64,000 bases of DNA from Actinoallomurus soli (GTDB taxonomy: Bacteria; Actinomycetota; Actinomycetes; Streptosporangiales; Streptosporangiaceae), in assembly GCF_024055715.1 (NCBI RefSeq), contig NZ_JAMXMV010000022.1:56827-120826 (forward strand). Reading direction: 5' to 3'. Positions 50,968 through 59,023 of the stretch are shown here, in pieces. The translations under genes were made by a program, and so were the position numbers. Below the pieces are notes generated by a model, which saw only the letters and a list, made by a program, of their open reading frames with translations, made no database searches and had not been told where the DNA came from. The stretch's first letter is position 1. Each line of letters starts with the position of its first letter.

Positions 50968-52107
50968 TCAGTGGTCGAGCGCGGCCAGACTGCGGATGAG
51001 GTCGCCGACCCGCGCGATGCCGAGGCAGCGGCCGATCTCGTCGATCACCACGAGATCGTCGTAGACGCGATCGGCGTCATCGCCCGCCGCGCGCAGGGCC
51101 GCGATCGCGGGCACGGTCCTGGGCACCGGCCGGGGCGGGTCGGCCAGCCGCGCGGCCGGCCGGTGGGCGTGCAGGGCGTGACCGTACGCGCCGGCCAGCC
51201 GGAGCAGGAAACGGGTGCGGTCGACCGTGTGGCGGGGGCGTTCGGTCTGGTCGACGAGGACGACGCTGCTGGTGGCCGGCTCGGCGTTGAACACCGAGAG
51301 CACCTCTTCGGCGGTGGCCGTGTCGGGCATCACCGTCGCCGGCATCATGAACTCGGTCACGCGCGGGCCGAGCCGGTCGCGCTCCGAGTCGCGGGCGCCG
51401 ACCGGGACGGTCACCGGCATGCCGGGTCGCCAGTGCCGTGGCGTCAGCAGCGGTCCCTGCGCCAGCCGCACTCCGCGTCCCCGCAGATTCGTGAGCTGGT
51501 CGTCGGAGACGACGCCCGGAGCGAGCACGTGCCCGCCGGTCCGGCGGCCCAGCGCGACGAACGCCTCCGCGATCGCGGCGCGCCGGGGGTCCGCCGCGGC
51601 CCGCCGGGTGACCGCGGGGTCGAGGATCAGGACCGTCGGCGCCATGTCGGCGACGAACCGGGTCGGCAGGTCGCCCACCTCCAGGGCGAGGAGGTATCCG
51701 GCCGAGCGGAGCCCGCCGAGCCGGGCGGCGGCCTCGTCGAGCGACATTCCGGCCGGGCCGCCCGTCATCGAGACGATGACGCCGCCGGGACGGCGGCCCA
51801 GGTCCGCCAGCGTCCGGTGGAGCCGCTCCATCGGCCGGTCGTAGGAGAGGGTGCCCATCCGAAGGACGAGCTGAAGGGGGAGCAGCGTCTCCGACCGGGA
51901 CAGGGCCCGTGCCGCGTGGATCGCGCGGTCCACCTCGGCGTCCGGATCGGGGACCGACGCGCCGGGCACCGAGGGGGCGACGGCCACGACCGTTCCGGTG
52001 TCGAGATCGACGATCGGGTGGAAGGTGACACGCTCCAGAGGCGAGGCGTGGGAACGCCCCGCGAATGCGGACTCCGGGCCGCCAGGGGCGGCGGCGAAAG
52101 CTGTCAC
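50968..52107 (-). CDS. Degenerate EAL-domain protein with C-terminal CBS-type region
   Basis: The 379-residue protein follows the EAL fold from FHPIVDLDTG (about residue 30) to LAQGPLLTPRHW (about 225). Every catalytic landmark is changed: the EAL triplet reads APS, DDFGTG reads VGDLPT and the E of AEGVE is replaced in LAPGVVSDDQL. A CBS-like C-terminal region follows (LGIARVGDLIRSL at the end). It is unlikely to hydrolyse cyclic di-GMP and may be a nucleotide sensor or partner protein. No GGDEF domain is attached. Start ATG 52107. Confidence 0.78.
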   Translation of the reverse strand: MTAFAAAPGGPESAFAGRSHASPLERVTFHPIVDLDTGTVVAVAPSVPGASVPDPDAEVDRAIHAARALSRSETLLPLQLVLRMGTLSYDRPMERLHRTLADLGRRPGGVIVSMTGGPAGMSLDEAAARLGGLRSAGYLLALEVGDLPTRFVADMAPTVLILDPAVTRRAAADPRRAAIAEAFVALGRRTGGHVLAPGVVSDDQLTNLRGRGVRLAQGPLLTPRHWRPGMPVTVPVGARDSERDRLGPRVTEFMMPATVMPDTATAEEVLSVFNAEPATSSVVLVDQTERPRHTVDRTRFLLRLAGAYGHALHAHRPAARLADPPRPVPRTVPAIAALRAAGDDADRVYDDLVVIDEIGRCLGIARVGDLIRSLAALDH

Positions 52108-52309
52108 GGAACGATTCTGCGATGTTCTCGTGGCTTCGGTGCCCCGTTGACCTCAGTATTCATCGGGAATTTCACCGATTGCCGCCATTGTGATAACGGG
52201 CGGCCCCTGCCACGGCCGGCGGGCTTCCGTAACCGGCGGAATCCGAGTCGGCTTCAGCGCCGCCCGGTCGGCTTCAGCGCGCCGCCCGGTCGGCCCGTAC
52301 GCAGGCGGC

Positions 52310-52705
52310 TCAGTAGGTGCGGTTCAGCATCAGGACGGACAGGAAGTAGGTCACCCCTGCCACGGCGGCGAGACCGGCGAGCAGGCCGATCTGGGCGCCG
52401 CGCAGCGCCTGGACCAGCATGGCCGCCACGATCACACCGACCAGCACGTCACCGGTCATGGCGGCGGCCCGCAGATGGATCCCGGAGCGCCGGCCGAGCC
52501 CGAACGCCTCATGCAGGGTGAGGACCGACTCGCCGCGCCGGTAGGCCAGCAGCGCGCCGTAGCCGAGGAGCACGGCCAGACCCACCAGGCCCGTCGTCAC
52601 GTGCCCTCGGGCGGTCTCGGTGGCGCCGGTCGCCACGCCGGCGGCCACGGCGAGCGCCGGTGCGATCCACCGGCCCGCGCGTCGGCGGTCGGGAGCGATC
52701 CACAT
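52310..52705 (-). CDS. Small integral membrane protein, unknown function
   Basis: The 131-residue protein has four hydrophobic segments (ALAVAAGVATGA; LVGLAVLLGYGALLAY; VLVGVIVAAMLVQAL; IGLLAGLAAVAGVTYFLSVL), probably all membrane-spanning, with a short cytoplasmic loop YRRGESVLTLHEAFGLGRR. No family recognised. Start ATG 52705 has GGGAGG 9 bases upstream, better placed than the ATG at 52714, which touches it. Confidence 0.75.
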   Translation of the reverse strand: MWIAPDRRRAGRWIAPALAVAAGVATGATETARGHVTTGLVGLAVLLGYGALLAYRRGESVLTLHEAFGLGRRSGIHLRAAAMTGDVLVGVIVAAMLVQALRGAQIGLLAGLAAVAGVTYFLSVLMLNRTY

Positions 52706-52762
52706 GCTCGGCATCCTCCCACCGCGTGACCGTTCCCAAACCCACGGTGACGGGGATGTCGA

Positions 52763-53821
52763 TCAAAGGCCAGGCCGGATCGCGCGCCGCGCCCGGCGTC
52801 TCCGGCGCCGGGTCAGGAGGAACGCCACCAGGGCCACGAGCACCGCCACGGGCGCCGCGAGGACCCACAGGACCGCGGGCAGGCCCAGGAACGTCACCAG
52901 TCCGCCCTCCTCGTACTCGACCTGCTGATAGGGCGTGTCGGCGGTGTACGCGAAGCCGAGGTCGTCGGTGAAGTCGGCCGGCGGGATCCCCTGGCGTACG
53001 AACTCGGTCAGGAACGCGCCGCCGCCGAGGAGGGAGCGCAACCCGGGAGAGGCGACCTGCGCGGGGCGCACCCGGCCCGCGTACGTGGTGAACAGCCCCA
53101 GGCCGCGGACGGTGACCCGGTGCGGCGCGAGCACGTACAGGTGCACGGCCTGGGGAGTGCTCGCCAGCCGGGACAGCCGTATCGGGTAGACCGGGGCGTC
53201 CGCGGCGAACCTGATGCGCAACGGGTCGAGCTCCCCCGAGAGCTGACCGCTCCGGGGAGCCAGCCGGACCGCCGTGTACGTCCACCGCCGCGCCACGTAC
53301 GGTGCGAGCGCCTGGCCGAGGCGGCCCTTCAGGTGGTAGCCGTGCGACGTGAGCCACGCCGCGAGGGCGCGGGGATCGGCCGCCGACAGCGTCGTCACCT
53401 CGAAGGGGCCGAGACGCTGCTGAGCGAGCACACCGACCCGGCCGCCCGCCGGCGCCGGGGCGCCCGCCACGCGGGTTCCGCCGCCGAGATCCGGAAGCCA
53501 GTGCCTGCGCCGGACGACCTTCGGCGCGGTGAGCCGGTCCAGCTGGTCGAACCAGCCGCGCTCGCCGAGCGTCACCGTGGCGCGGGACGGGGTGGGCATC
53601 AGCCAGGCGGCGTCGCGGGCGCTGGACCGCACCGACAGCCGCATGACGATCTCCTCGGACGAGCCGTCATAGCGGACGATCGAGGTCTCCGCGGCGACGT
53701 CGACCCCTGAATTCGTCGCGGTGATCAGAGCCCCGCAGCCACAGGCCCAGGACGGCCGCACGACTCCGAGCGCTGCTGCGGCCACCACGAGCGGCACCAG
53801 GATCCGGGTGAGCGTACGCAT
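52763..53821 (-). CDS. DUF2330 domain membrane protein
   Basis: The 352-residue protein has a signal peptide (RTLTRILVPLVVAAAALGVV), then the ACGCG motif that opens DUF2330 proteins, a long extracytoplasmic domain (residues 28-310) with the family segment WLMPTPS, a C-terminal membrane helix (LPAVLWVLAAPVAVLVALVAFLL) and an Arg-rich cytoplasmic tail. Function of the family is unknown. Start ATG 53821. It lies downstream of a 31-residue microprotein gene, separated by hairpins. Confidence 0.88.
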   Translation of the reverse strand: MRTLTRILVPLVVAAAALGVVRPSWACGCGALITATNSGVDVAAETSIVRYDGSSEEIVMRLSVRSSARDAAWLMPTPSRATVTLGERGWFDQLDRLTAPKVVRRRHWLPDLGGGTRVAGAPAPAGGRVGVLAQQRLGPFEVTTLSAADPRALAAWLTSHGYHLKGRLGQALAPYVARRWTYTAVRLAPRSGQLSGELDPLRIRFAADAPVYPIRLSRLASTPQAVHLYVLAPHRVTVRGLGLFTTYAGRVRPAQVASPGLRSLLGGGAFLTEFVRQGIPPADFTDDLGFAYTADTPYQQVEYEEGGLVTFLGLPAVLWVLAAPVAVLVALVAFLLTRRRRRRARRAIRPGL

Positions 53822-53880
53822 GCCCGCTCAGACGCGGGCGTCGGCACCGCGGTTGCGCGCCGTCGATCACGATCGGGTCA

Positions 53881-53925
53881 CTCCCGGACACGGCCGGGAG
53901 CCGGTCCCCGGCCGGCGCGCCGGGG
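53881..53925 (-). terminator. Two hairpins after the microprotein gene
   Basis: CTCCCGG (53881-53887) pairs with CCGGGAG (53894-53900), and CCCCGG (53906-53911) pairs with CCGGGG (53920-53925). Both lie within 55 bp downstream of the microprotein stop and should uncouple it from the DUF2330 gene. Confidence 0.5.
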
Positions 53926-53935
53926 AGTAGGAGGC

Positions 53936-54031
53936 TCAGTACGGGAGCGGGCGGCCGGAGGGAGTGCGCAGGTCGAGCTCCACGACCGGGTTCGGACGCG
54001 GGCGCTTGATCTTGATCTGGATACGACGCAT
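53936..54031 (-). CDS. 31-residue basic microprotein
   Basis: A short frame runs from ATG 54031 to TGA 53936-53938. The peptide starts MRRIQIKIKRPRPNPVVELD and ends RTPSGRPLPY. Third codon positions are almost all G or C, and GAGG lies 7 bases before the ATG, as expected for a real gene. The sequence alternates hydrophobic and basic residues, followed by a Pro-rich stretch. Two hairpins follow the stop. No family is recognised. A secreted or antimicrobial peptide, a RiPP precursor without nearby enzymes, or a nucleic-acid-binding peptide are possible. Confidence 0.6.
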   Translation of the reverse strand: MRRIQIKIKRPRPNPVVELDLRTPSGRPLPY

Positions 54032-54183
54032 CAGAAGACCTCATCCTCGGGCGGGGAAGCGGGGCGGAACGGTCGATGTCCACTCTCGTCTCCGAGGGGA
54101 CACGCGACCACGGGGAGACTCCCCGTTCGGATACCTGGATCGAACCGGGACGGGGGCCGGGCGGAGGTCGTTCCGGGCGGGGG

Positions 54184-54423
54184 TCACTCCTTGCCGAGTC
54201 GCCTCAGCAGGTCCGCGCGCCTGTCCTCCATCCGCTGGAGGATCGCCTCCTGCTCCTCGGCGTTCTGCAGCTGGACGGACCGCTCCTCCGGGTCGGTGGG
54301 GCCGTCCTCCTGCTGCCCGATCGTCCGGCGCAGGTCCTCCACCGCCGGACGCACGGACGCGATGTCGTCCTCGACCACCCGGAGCTCCTCCTCCAGCTCC
54401 TCCCTCGAGCGTTCCTGGGGCAT
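54184..54423 (-). CDS. Small acidic coiled-coil protein
   Basis: The 79-residue protein is rich in Glu, Arg, Asp and Leu with heptad-like spacing in two helices (SREELEEELRVVEDDIASVR; LQNAEEQEAILQRMEDRRAD) joined by a Gly/Pro turn, so a helical hairpin is likely. No family function known. Start ATG 54423 has GGAAGG 6 bases upstream (the preceding GTG 54426 is in frame). It lies 152 bp upstream of the microprotein gene. Confidence 0.72.
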   Translation of the reverse strand: MPQERSREELEEELRVVEDDIASVRPAVEDLRRTIGQQEDGPTDPEERSVQLQNAEEQEAILQRMEDRRADLLRRLGKE

Positions 54424-54600
54424 CACGGGCCTTCCTCTCGTCCTCGGTCACGACCCGCCCGGGTCGGCGAGCCGCTTCGCCGTAGACGCTTCCCCTGATC
54501 CCGGCCGCCACACGTGTTCAAGATCACCGAGTCGGACCGTTCCTGATCATCGAGCGGGGCCGCGCCCGCGACGATGTCAAGATCCATGGGCTGCGTCCCC

Positions 54601-54627
54601 TACACTGGGGGCATGCTTGCGAGCTGA
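54601..54627 (+). promoter_or_regulatory. Leader promoter element and four-codon ORF (MLAS) upstream of the ABC-F gene
   Basis: TACACT (54601-54606) is a good -10 element. The expected start of transcription coincides with ATG 54613, so ATG-CTT-GCG-AGC-TGA (54613-54627) could be a leaderless four-codon ORF encoding MLAS. It precedes the terminator-like hairpin at 54640-54678 and the ABC-F start at 54727. A weak -35 (TGTCAA, 54575-54580) lies upstream. Confidence 0.5.
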
Positions 54628-54639
54628 TCAGGCGCTCCC

Positions 54640-54681
54640 AGGGCGCGGCCGGGCCATCGGGCCTCCGGGCGGCGCCCTTTT
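54640..54681 (+). terminator. Attenuator-like hairpin in the ABC-F leader
   Basis: AGGGCGC (54640-54646) pairs with GCGCCCT (54672-54678), with further GC pairing inside, and the stem runs into TTTT (54678-54681). It lies between the leader ORF and the ABC-F start, where a terminator is expected only for attenuation. A smaller competing stem, GCGCT (54632-54636) with GGCGC (54642-54646), overlaps the left arm. Confidence 0.55.
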
Positions 54682-54726
54682 CGTCGTCCCGCCTCTCCCA
54701 GCCCGCCCCCCAGGAGCGTTCCCACT

Positions 54727-56325
54727 GTGATCACCGCCCGTGACATCGAACTCCGCGCCGGCTCCCGTCTGCTGCTCGAGGGAGCCTCGTTCCGCGTCAA
54801 CCCCGGCGACCGCGTCGGCCTGGTCGGCCGCAACGGCGCCGGCAAGACCACCCTCACCAAGGTGCTCGCCGGCGAGGGTCTGCCGGCCGCCGGAGAGGTG
54901 ACGCGGTCCGGCACGATCGGCTATCTTCCCCAGGACCCGCGCACCGGCGACCTGGAGGTCCTCGCCCGCGACCGCATCCTGTCCGCGCGCGGCCTGGACG
55001 AGGTCATCAGCCAGATGCGCGAGGCCGAGCTGAAGATGTCGACGGCCGAGGGTGCCGAACGCGACAAGGCGGTCCGCAAATACGGCCGCCTGGAGGACCG
55101 GCTGCACGTGCTCGGCGGGTACGCCGCCGACGCCGAGGCGGCCTCCATCGCCTCCAGCCTCAACCTCCCGGACCGGGTGCTCGGCCAGCCGCTGCGCACG
55201 CTGTCCGGCGGCCAGCGCCGCAGGGTGGAGCTGGCCCGCATCCTGTTCTCCGGAGCCGACACGCTCCTGCTCGACGAGCCCACCAACCACCTGGACGCCG
55301 ACTCGATCACCTGGCTGCGCGACTTCCTCAAGACGCACCAGGGCGGGCTGATCATGATCAGTCACGATGTCGGCCTGCTCGACGCCGTCGTGAACAAGGT
55401 CTTCCATCTCGACGCGAACCGGTGCGTCATCGACATCTACAACGTCGGCTGGAAGACCTACCTCACCCAGCGGGAGACCGACGAACGGCGCCGCAGGCGC
55501 GAGCGCGCCAACGCCGAGCGCCAGGCGGGCACCCTGCAGGCACAGGCCGACAAGATGCGCGCGAAGGCGACCAAGGCGAAGGCCGCCCAGCAGATGGAAC
55601 GCCGCGCGCAGCGCCTCCTGGCCGGGGTCGAGGGCGAGCGCCAGGCCGACAAAGTGGCCCGGATTCGGTTCCCCGCGCCGGCTCCGTGTGGCAAAACGCC
55701 GCTCATGGCACGAGCTTTGTCCAAATCGTACGGTTCGTTGGAAGTCTTCACGGATGTCGACCTAGCGGTTGATAGGGGCAGTCGGGTCGTCGTCCTGGGC
55801 CTCAACGGAGCGGGCAAGACGACCCTGCTGCGCCTGCTCGCAGGCGTCGAAAAGCCCGATACCGGCGAGCGTGTCGACGGGCACGGCCTGCGCCTGGGGT
55901 ACTACGCGCAGGAGCACGAGACCCTCGACGTCGACCGTACGGTCCTGGAGAACATGCGCTCGGCCGCTCCCGACCTCCCGGAGACGGAGGCGCGCAAGAT
56001 CCTGGGGTCGTTCCTGTTCACCGGAGACGACGTCGACAAGCCCGCCGGCGTGCTGTCCGGAGGCGAGAAGACACGCCTCGCGCTGGCCACTCTCGTCGTC
56101 TCCAGCGCCAATGTGCTGCTCCTCGACGAGCCCACGAACAACCTCGATCCGGCGAGCCGCGAGGAGATCCTGGCCGCCCTCCGGACGTACGCCGGGGCGA
56201 TCGTTCTGGTCACTCACGATGAGGGTGCGGTGGAGGCGCTGCAACCGGAAAGAGTGATCTTGCTTCCGGATGGTGTTGAGGACATCTGGAGTGACGAATT
56301 TTCCGATCTCGTGGCACTTGCCTGA
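54727..56325 (+). CDS. ABC-F family ATPase
   Basis: The 532-residue protein has two ABC domains without membrane segments: Walker A GRNGAGKTT and GLNGAGKTT, signatures LSGGQRRRVELARIL and LSGGEKTRLALATLV, and Walker B LLLDEPTNHLD and LLLDEPTNNLD. A charged interdomain linker (about 240-310, RRRRRERANAERQ) links them. ABC-F proteins act on the ribosomal E site as translation factors or antibiotic-protection factors. Start GTG 54727 has AGGAG about 10 bases upstream. The leader carries a short ORF and a terminator-like hairpin. Whether it confers resistance cannot be told from the sequence. Confidence 0.95.
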   Translation: MITARDIELRAGSRLLLEGASFRVNPGDRVGLVGRNGAGKTTLTKVLAGEGLPAAGEVTRSGTIGYLPQDPRTGDLEVLARDRILSARGLDEVISQMREAELKMSTAEGAERDKAVRKYGRLEDRLHVLGGYAADAEAASIASSLNLPDRVLGQPLRTLSGGQRRRVELARILFSGADTLLLDEPTNHLDADSITWLRDFLKTHQGGLIMISHDVGLLDAVVNKVFHLDANRCVIDIYNVGWKTYLTQRETDERRRRRERANAERQAGTLQAQADKMRAKATKAKAAQQMERRAQRLLAGVEGERQADKVARIRFPAPAPCGKTPLMARALSKSYGSLEVFTDVDLAVDRGSRVVVLGLNGAGKTTLLRLLAGVEKPDTGERVDGHGLRLGYYAQEHETLDVDRTVLENMRSAAPDLPETEARKILGSFLFTGDDVDKPAGVLSGGEKTRLALATLVVSSANVLLLDEPTNNLDPASREEILAALRTYAGAIVLVTHDEGAVEALQPERVILLPDGVEDIWSDEFSDLVALA

Positions 56326-56451
56326 CCTGCAGCGCAACCTTGACACAACGAAGCAGATCTTTTCTGGCGTAGTGGGTAGCCGATCGCGCGCGAATGTCTG
56401 ATCATGGCTGGGGATAACGCAGCGGTCACCGCATCACTACGGGAGGTACTC

Positions 56452-56664
56452 GTGGCCGAGACCCTAAAGAAGGGCACCCGCGTGACCGGTGCCGAGCGAG
56501 ATAAGTTGGCGGAGCAGTTGAAGAAGCGCTACGACTCCGGCGAGAGCATCCGTGCCCTGGCTGCCGCAACCGGACGGTCGTACGGCTTCATCCACCGCAT
56601 CCTCACCGAGTCCGGCGTGAACCTGCGCGGACGCGGCGGAGCGACCCGCGGTAAGAAGTCCTGA
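56452..56664 (+). CDS. Small conserved HTH protein
   Basis: The 70-residue protein begins MAETLKKGTRVTGAERDKLA and holds an HTH (YDSGESIRALAAATGRSYGFIHRILTESG) with a basic C-terminal tail (RGRGGATRGKKS). Proteins of this kind are widely conserved in actinobacteria as putative DNA-binding proteins, often near this ABC-F gene. The start is GTG 56452 with GGGAGG 5 bases upstream; the in-frame ATG at 56404 would add 16 unconserved-looking residues. TTGACA at 56340-56345 may be part of its promoter. Confidence 0.88.
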   Translation: MAETLKKGTRVTGAERDKLAEQLKKRYDSGESIRALAAATGRSYGFIHRILTESGVNLRGRGGATRGKKS

Positions 56665-56785
56665 CGGACGGCTACTCCCCCCAGCTCTCGGCGCCGGACC
56701 GCATGAGAGGCCACCGTGCCCGACCCGCTAAGGTCGGGCACGGTGGCGGGCCCGTCCGCCACGACGCGCGCATGGAAGGAGCGTC

Positions 56786-57571
56786 ATGGCGGACTCACCG
56801 CTCGACCCTGCCGAGCTTCAGCGAGCAGGCCTGCGCCTCGACGTCGACGGCGCCGTGGCGACGATCAGCCTTGCCCGGCCGGAGCGGCGCAACGCCCTGA
56901 CCTTCAGCACCTGGCACACCCTCGCCCGCATCGGCGAGACGCTGCCCGACACCGTCCGCGTCGTCGTCGTACGCGGCGACGGGCCGTCCTTCTCCGCGGG
57001 CATCGACCTGCGTCTCTTCAGCCCCGAGGGAGTGCCCGGCGAGGACACCTCCGCTCCCCGCGACGAGGCCTTCATCGCGGGACTCCAGGCGGGCTACCTC
57101 TGGCTGCGCCGCCCCGACATCGTCTCCATCGCCGCGGTGCAGGGACACGCGATCGGCGGTGGCTTCCAGCTCGCCCTCGCCTGCGACCTGCGCGTGGTGG
57201 CCGACGACGTGAAATTCGCCATGAAAGAGCCCGCGCTCGGCATCGTCCCGGACCTCACCGGCACCAAGCCGCTCGTCGACATCGTCGGCGTGCCGCGCGC
57301 CCTGGAGCTCTGCCTGACGACGCGCACCGTCTTCGCCGAGGAGGCCGCCCGGCTCGGCCTTGCCGAGCTGGTCGTGCCCGCCGCCGAGCTCGACTCCGCG
57401 GTCGCCGACCTCGTCGCGGCGATCCTGCAGGTCCGGCCGGAGACCGCGGCGGCGACCAAGCGGCTCATCCGGCAGGCGCCGCACAACACCCTCGAGGAGC
57501 AGGCGGCGGCCGAGCGCCGCGAACAGGTGCCGCTGCTCGGTGGTCCGGCCGCCGCGCCGGCGGCCTCCTGA
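56786..57571 (+). CDS. Enoyl-CoA hydratase/isomerase family protein
   Basis: The 261-residue crotonase-fold protein has ARPERRNALTF, the first oxyanion region GDGPSFSAGIDLRLF and the second AAVQGHAIGGGFQLALACDLRV. The residue at the usual first catalytic Glu falls in the LTGTK region, so hydratase or isomerase activity is uncertain. It likely acts on acyl-CoA thioesters in fatty acid breakdown. Start ATG 56786 has GGAAGGAG upstream. A patch of imperfect repeats follows. Confidence 0.9.
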   Translation: MADSPLDPAELQRAGLRLDVDGAVATISLARPERRNALTFSTWHTLARIGETLPDTVRVVVVRGDGPSFSAGIDLRLFSPEGVPGEDTSAPRDEAFIAGLQAGYLWLRRPDIVSIAAVQGHAIGGGFQLALACDLRVVADDVKFAMKEPALGIVPDLTGTKPLVDIVGVPRALELCLTTRTVFAEEAARLGLAELVVPAAELDSAVADLVAAILQVRPETAAATKRLIRQAPHNTLEEQAAAERREQVPLLGGPAAAPAAS

Positions 57572-57576
57572 GGCCA

Positions 57577-57770
57577 CCGGCCCGCTCCGCCGCCGCACGG
57601 TCCGAAGCTCCGCCGGGCCCCTGACGCCGCCGGTCCGCTCCGCCGTCGGCTGGTCCGAGGCTCCGCCGCGTTCTCAAGGCCGGTCCGCTCCGCCGCCGGG
57701 CGGTCCGAGGCTCCGCTGAAGGCCGGTTCGGCTTCGCCGCCGGGCGACCCGACGCTTCTCCGGGCCCCTC
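57577..57770 (+). repeat. Imperfect ~50-bp tandem repeats
   Basis: Four diverged units begin at about 57577, 57630, 57680 and 57723, each with CCGGTCCGCTCCGCCG followed by GGTCCGAGGCTCCG or close variants. The block fills most of the 291-bp gap between the hydratase and bioB genes; no gene was found in it. Confidence 0.75.
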
Positions 57771-57862
57771 GCGTCAAGTGGACCACGCCTACAAGCCACG
57801 GTCCGCCCTGTTGTGCCGTTGGCTCCTCCGAGCCCCGGCCGGAACACGGCAGACTCGCCCCC

Positions 57863-58921
57863 ATGGACGATCTCGTGGATCCGATCGTGGCCAAGGCGAT
57901 GCGCCGGGAGGCGCTGTCCCGCGATGAGGCCCGTACGGTGCTCGCCGTCTCCGATGAGGGCACGCTCGAACTGATCGCGGCGGTCGGGCGGGTGCGGAGG
58001 GCGTTCTTCGGCGACCGGGTGAAGCTGAACTACCTGGTCAACATGAAGAGCGGCCTGTGCCCGGAGGACTGCTTCTACTGTTCGCAGCGCAAGGGGTCCG
58101 ACGCCGACATCCTGAAGTACTCCTGGCAGGACACCGAGGAGATGGTCCGCGCCGCCGACAAGGCGGTCGCGCGCGGCGCCCGCCGGGTCTGCCTGGTCGC
58201 CAGCGGCCGCGGCCCCGCCCAGCGGGACATCGACCGGGTCAGCGCGGCCGTCCGGGAGATCGCCGCACGCGACGTCGAGGTCTGCGTGTGCCTCGGCCTG
58301 CTGAAGCCCGGCCAGGCCGAACAGCTCCGCGCGGCCGGGGCGTTCGCCTACAACCACAACCTCAACACCAGCGCCGAGCGCTACGGCGACATCTGCACGA
58401 CCCACGGTTTCCAGGATCGGGTGGACACGGTCAACGAGGCGGCGGCCGCCGGGCTGTCCCCGTGCTCGGGAGCGATCTTCGGGATGGGGGAGGGCGACGA
58501 GGACGTCATCGACGTCGCGTTCGCGCTGCGGGAGCTGAGTCCGGACTCGGTGCCGGTGAACTTCCTCATCCCGTTCGAGGGGACGCCGCTGGCCGGGAGG
58601 TGGGAGCTGACGCCGCTGCGCTGCCTGCGCATCCTCGCGCTGTTCCGGCTGGTCTTCCCCGACGTGGAGGTGCGGCTGGCCGGCGGACGGGAGATCCACC
58701 TGCGCGGCCTGCAGCCGCTGGCGCTGCACGTCGTGAACTCGATCTTCCTCGGCGACTACCTCACGAGCGAGGGGCAGGCCGGCGACGACGACCTGCGCAT
58801 GATCGCGGATGCGGGCTTCGTCGTCGAAGGCGCCGAGCGGCCGTCCGGGCCGGAGGCCCGGCACGACCTCGTCGCCATCCGGGACCGAGGAATAGGAACC
58901 GACATAGAGGGCAACACGTGA
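57863..58921 (+). CDS. bioB: Biotin synthase BioB (radical SAM)
   Basis: The 352-residue protein has the radical SAM cluster motif [10 protein letters not shown], then the BioB segments [19 protein letters not shown] and [13 protein letters not shown] ([13 protein letters not shown]), and [14 protein letters not shown] with the Arg of the auxiliary [2Fe-2S] site. It inserts sulfur into dethiobiotin. The other bio genes are not nearby, and no typical cysteine-rich BsaP-like small gene follows. Start ATG 57863 lies after the repeat block; ribosome site weak. Confidence 0.94.
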   Translation: MDDLVDPIVAKAMRREALSRDEARTVLAVSDEGTLELIAAVGRVRRAFFGDRVKLNYLVNMKSGLCPEDCFYCSQRKGSDADILKYSWQDTEEMVRAADKAVARGARRVCLVASGRGPAQRDIDRVSAAVREIAARDVEVCVCLGLLKPGQAEQLRAAGAFAYNHNLNTSAERYGDICTTHGFQDRVDTVNEAAAAGLSPCSGAIFGMGEGDEDVIDVAFALRELSPDSVPVNFLIPFEGTPLAGRWELTPLRCLRILALFRLVFPDVEVRLAGGREIHLRGLQPLALHVVNSIFLGDYLTSEGQAGDDDLRMIADAGFVVEGAERPSGPEARHDLVAIRDRGIGTDIEGNT

Positions 58922-59023
58922 TGGTCCGCCCCATCGGCGGCAAAACGGACCCGGTCGGAGGCGCGTTCCGGCCGGGCCCGTACCCTGCGGAGACGTAACA
59001 CCGACGACAACGGAAGGACTCTT

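Noticed and set aside
54613..54627. The MLAS frame as an ordinary coding gene
   Set aside because: Four codons cannot encode a stable protein; it is recorded only as a regulatory leader candidate.
58921..58998. A 25-codon frame overlapping the bioB stop (TGATG)
   Set aside because: The position would suit a small bioB partner, but the peptide ([14 protein letters not shown] and on) has no cysteines like BsaP, and the region also holds the next gene's promoter. Too weak to call.
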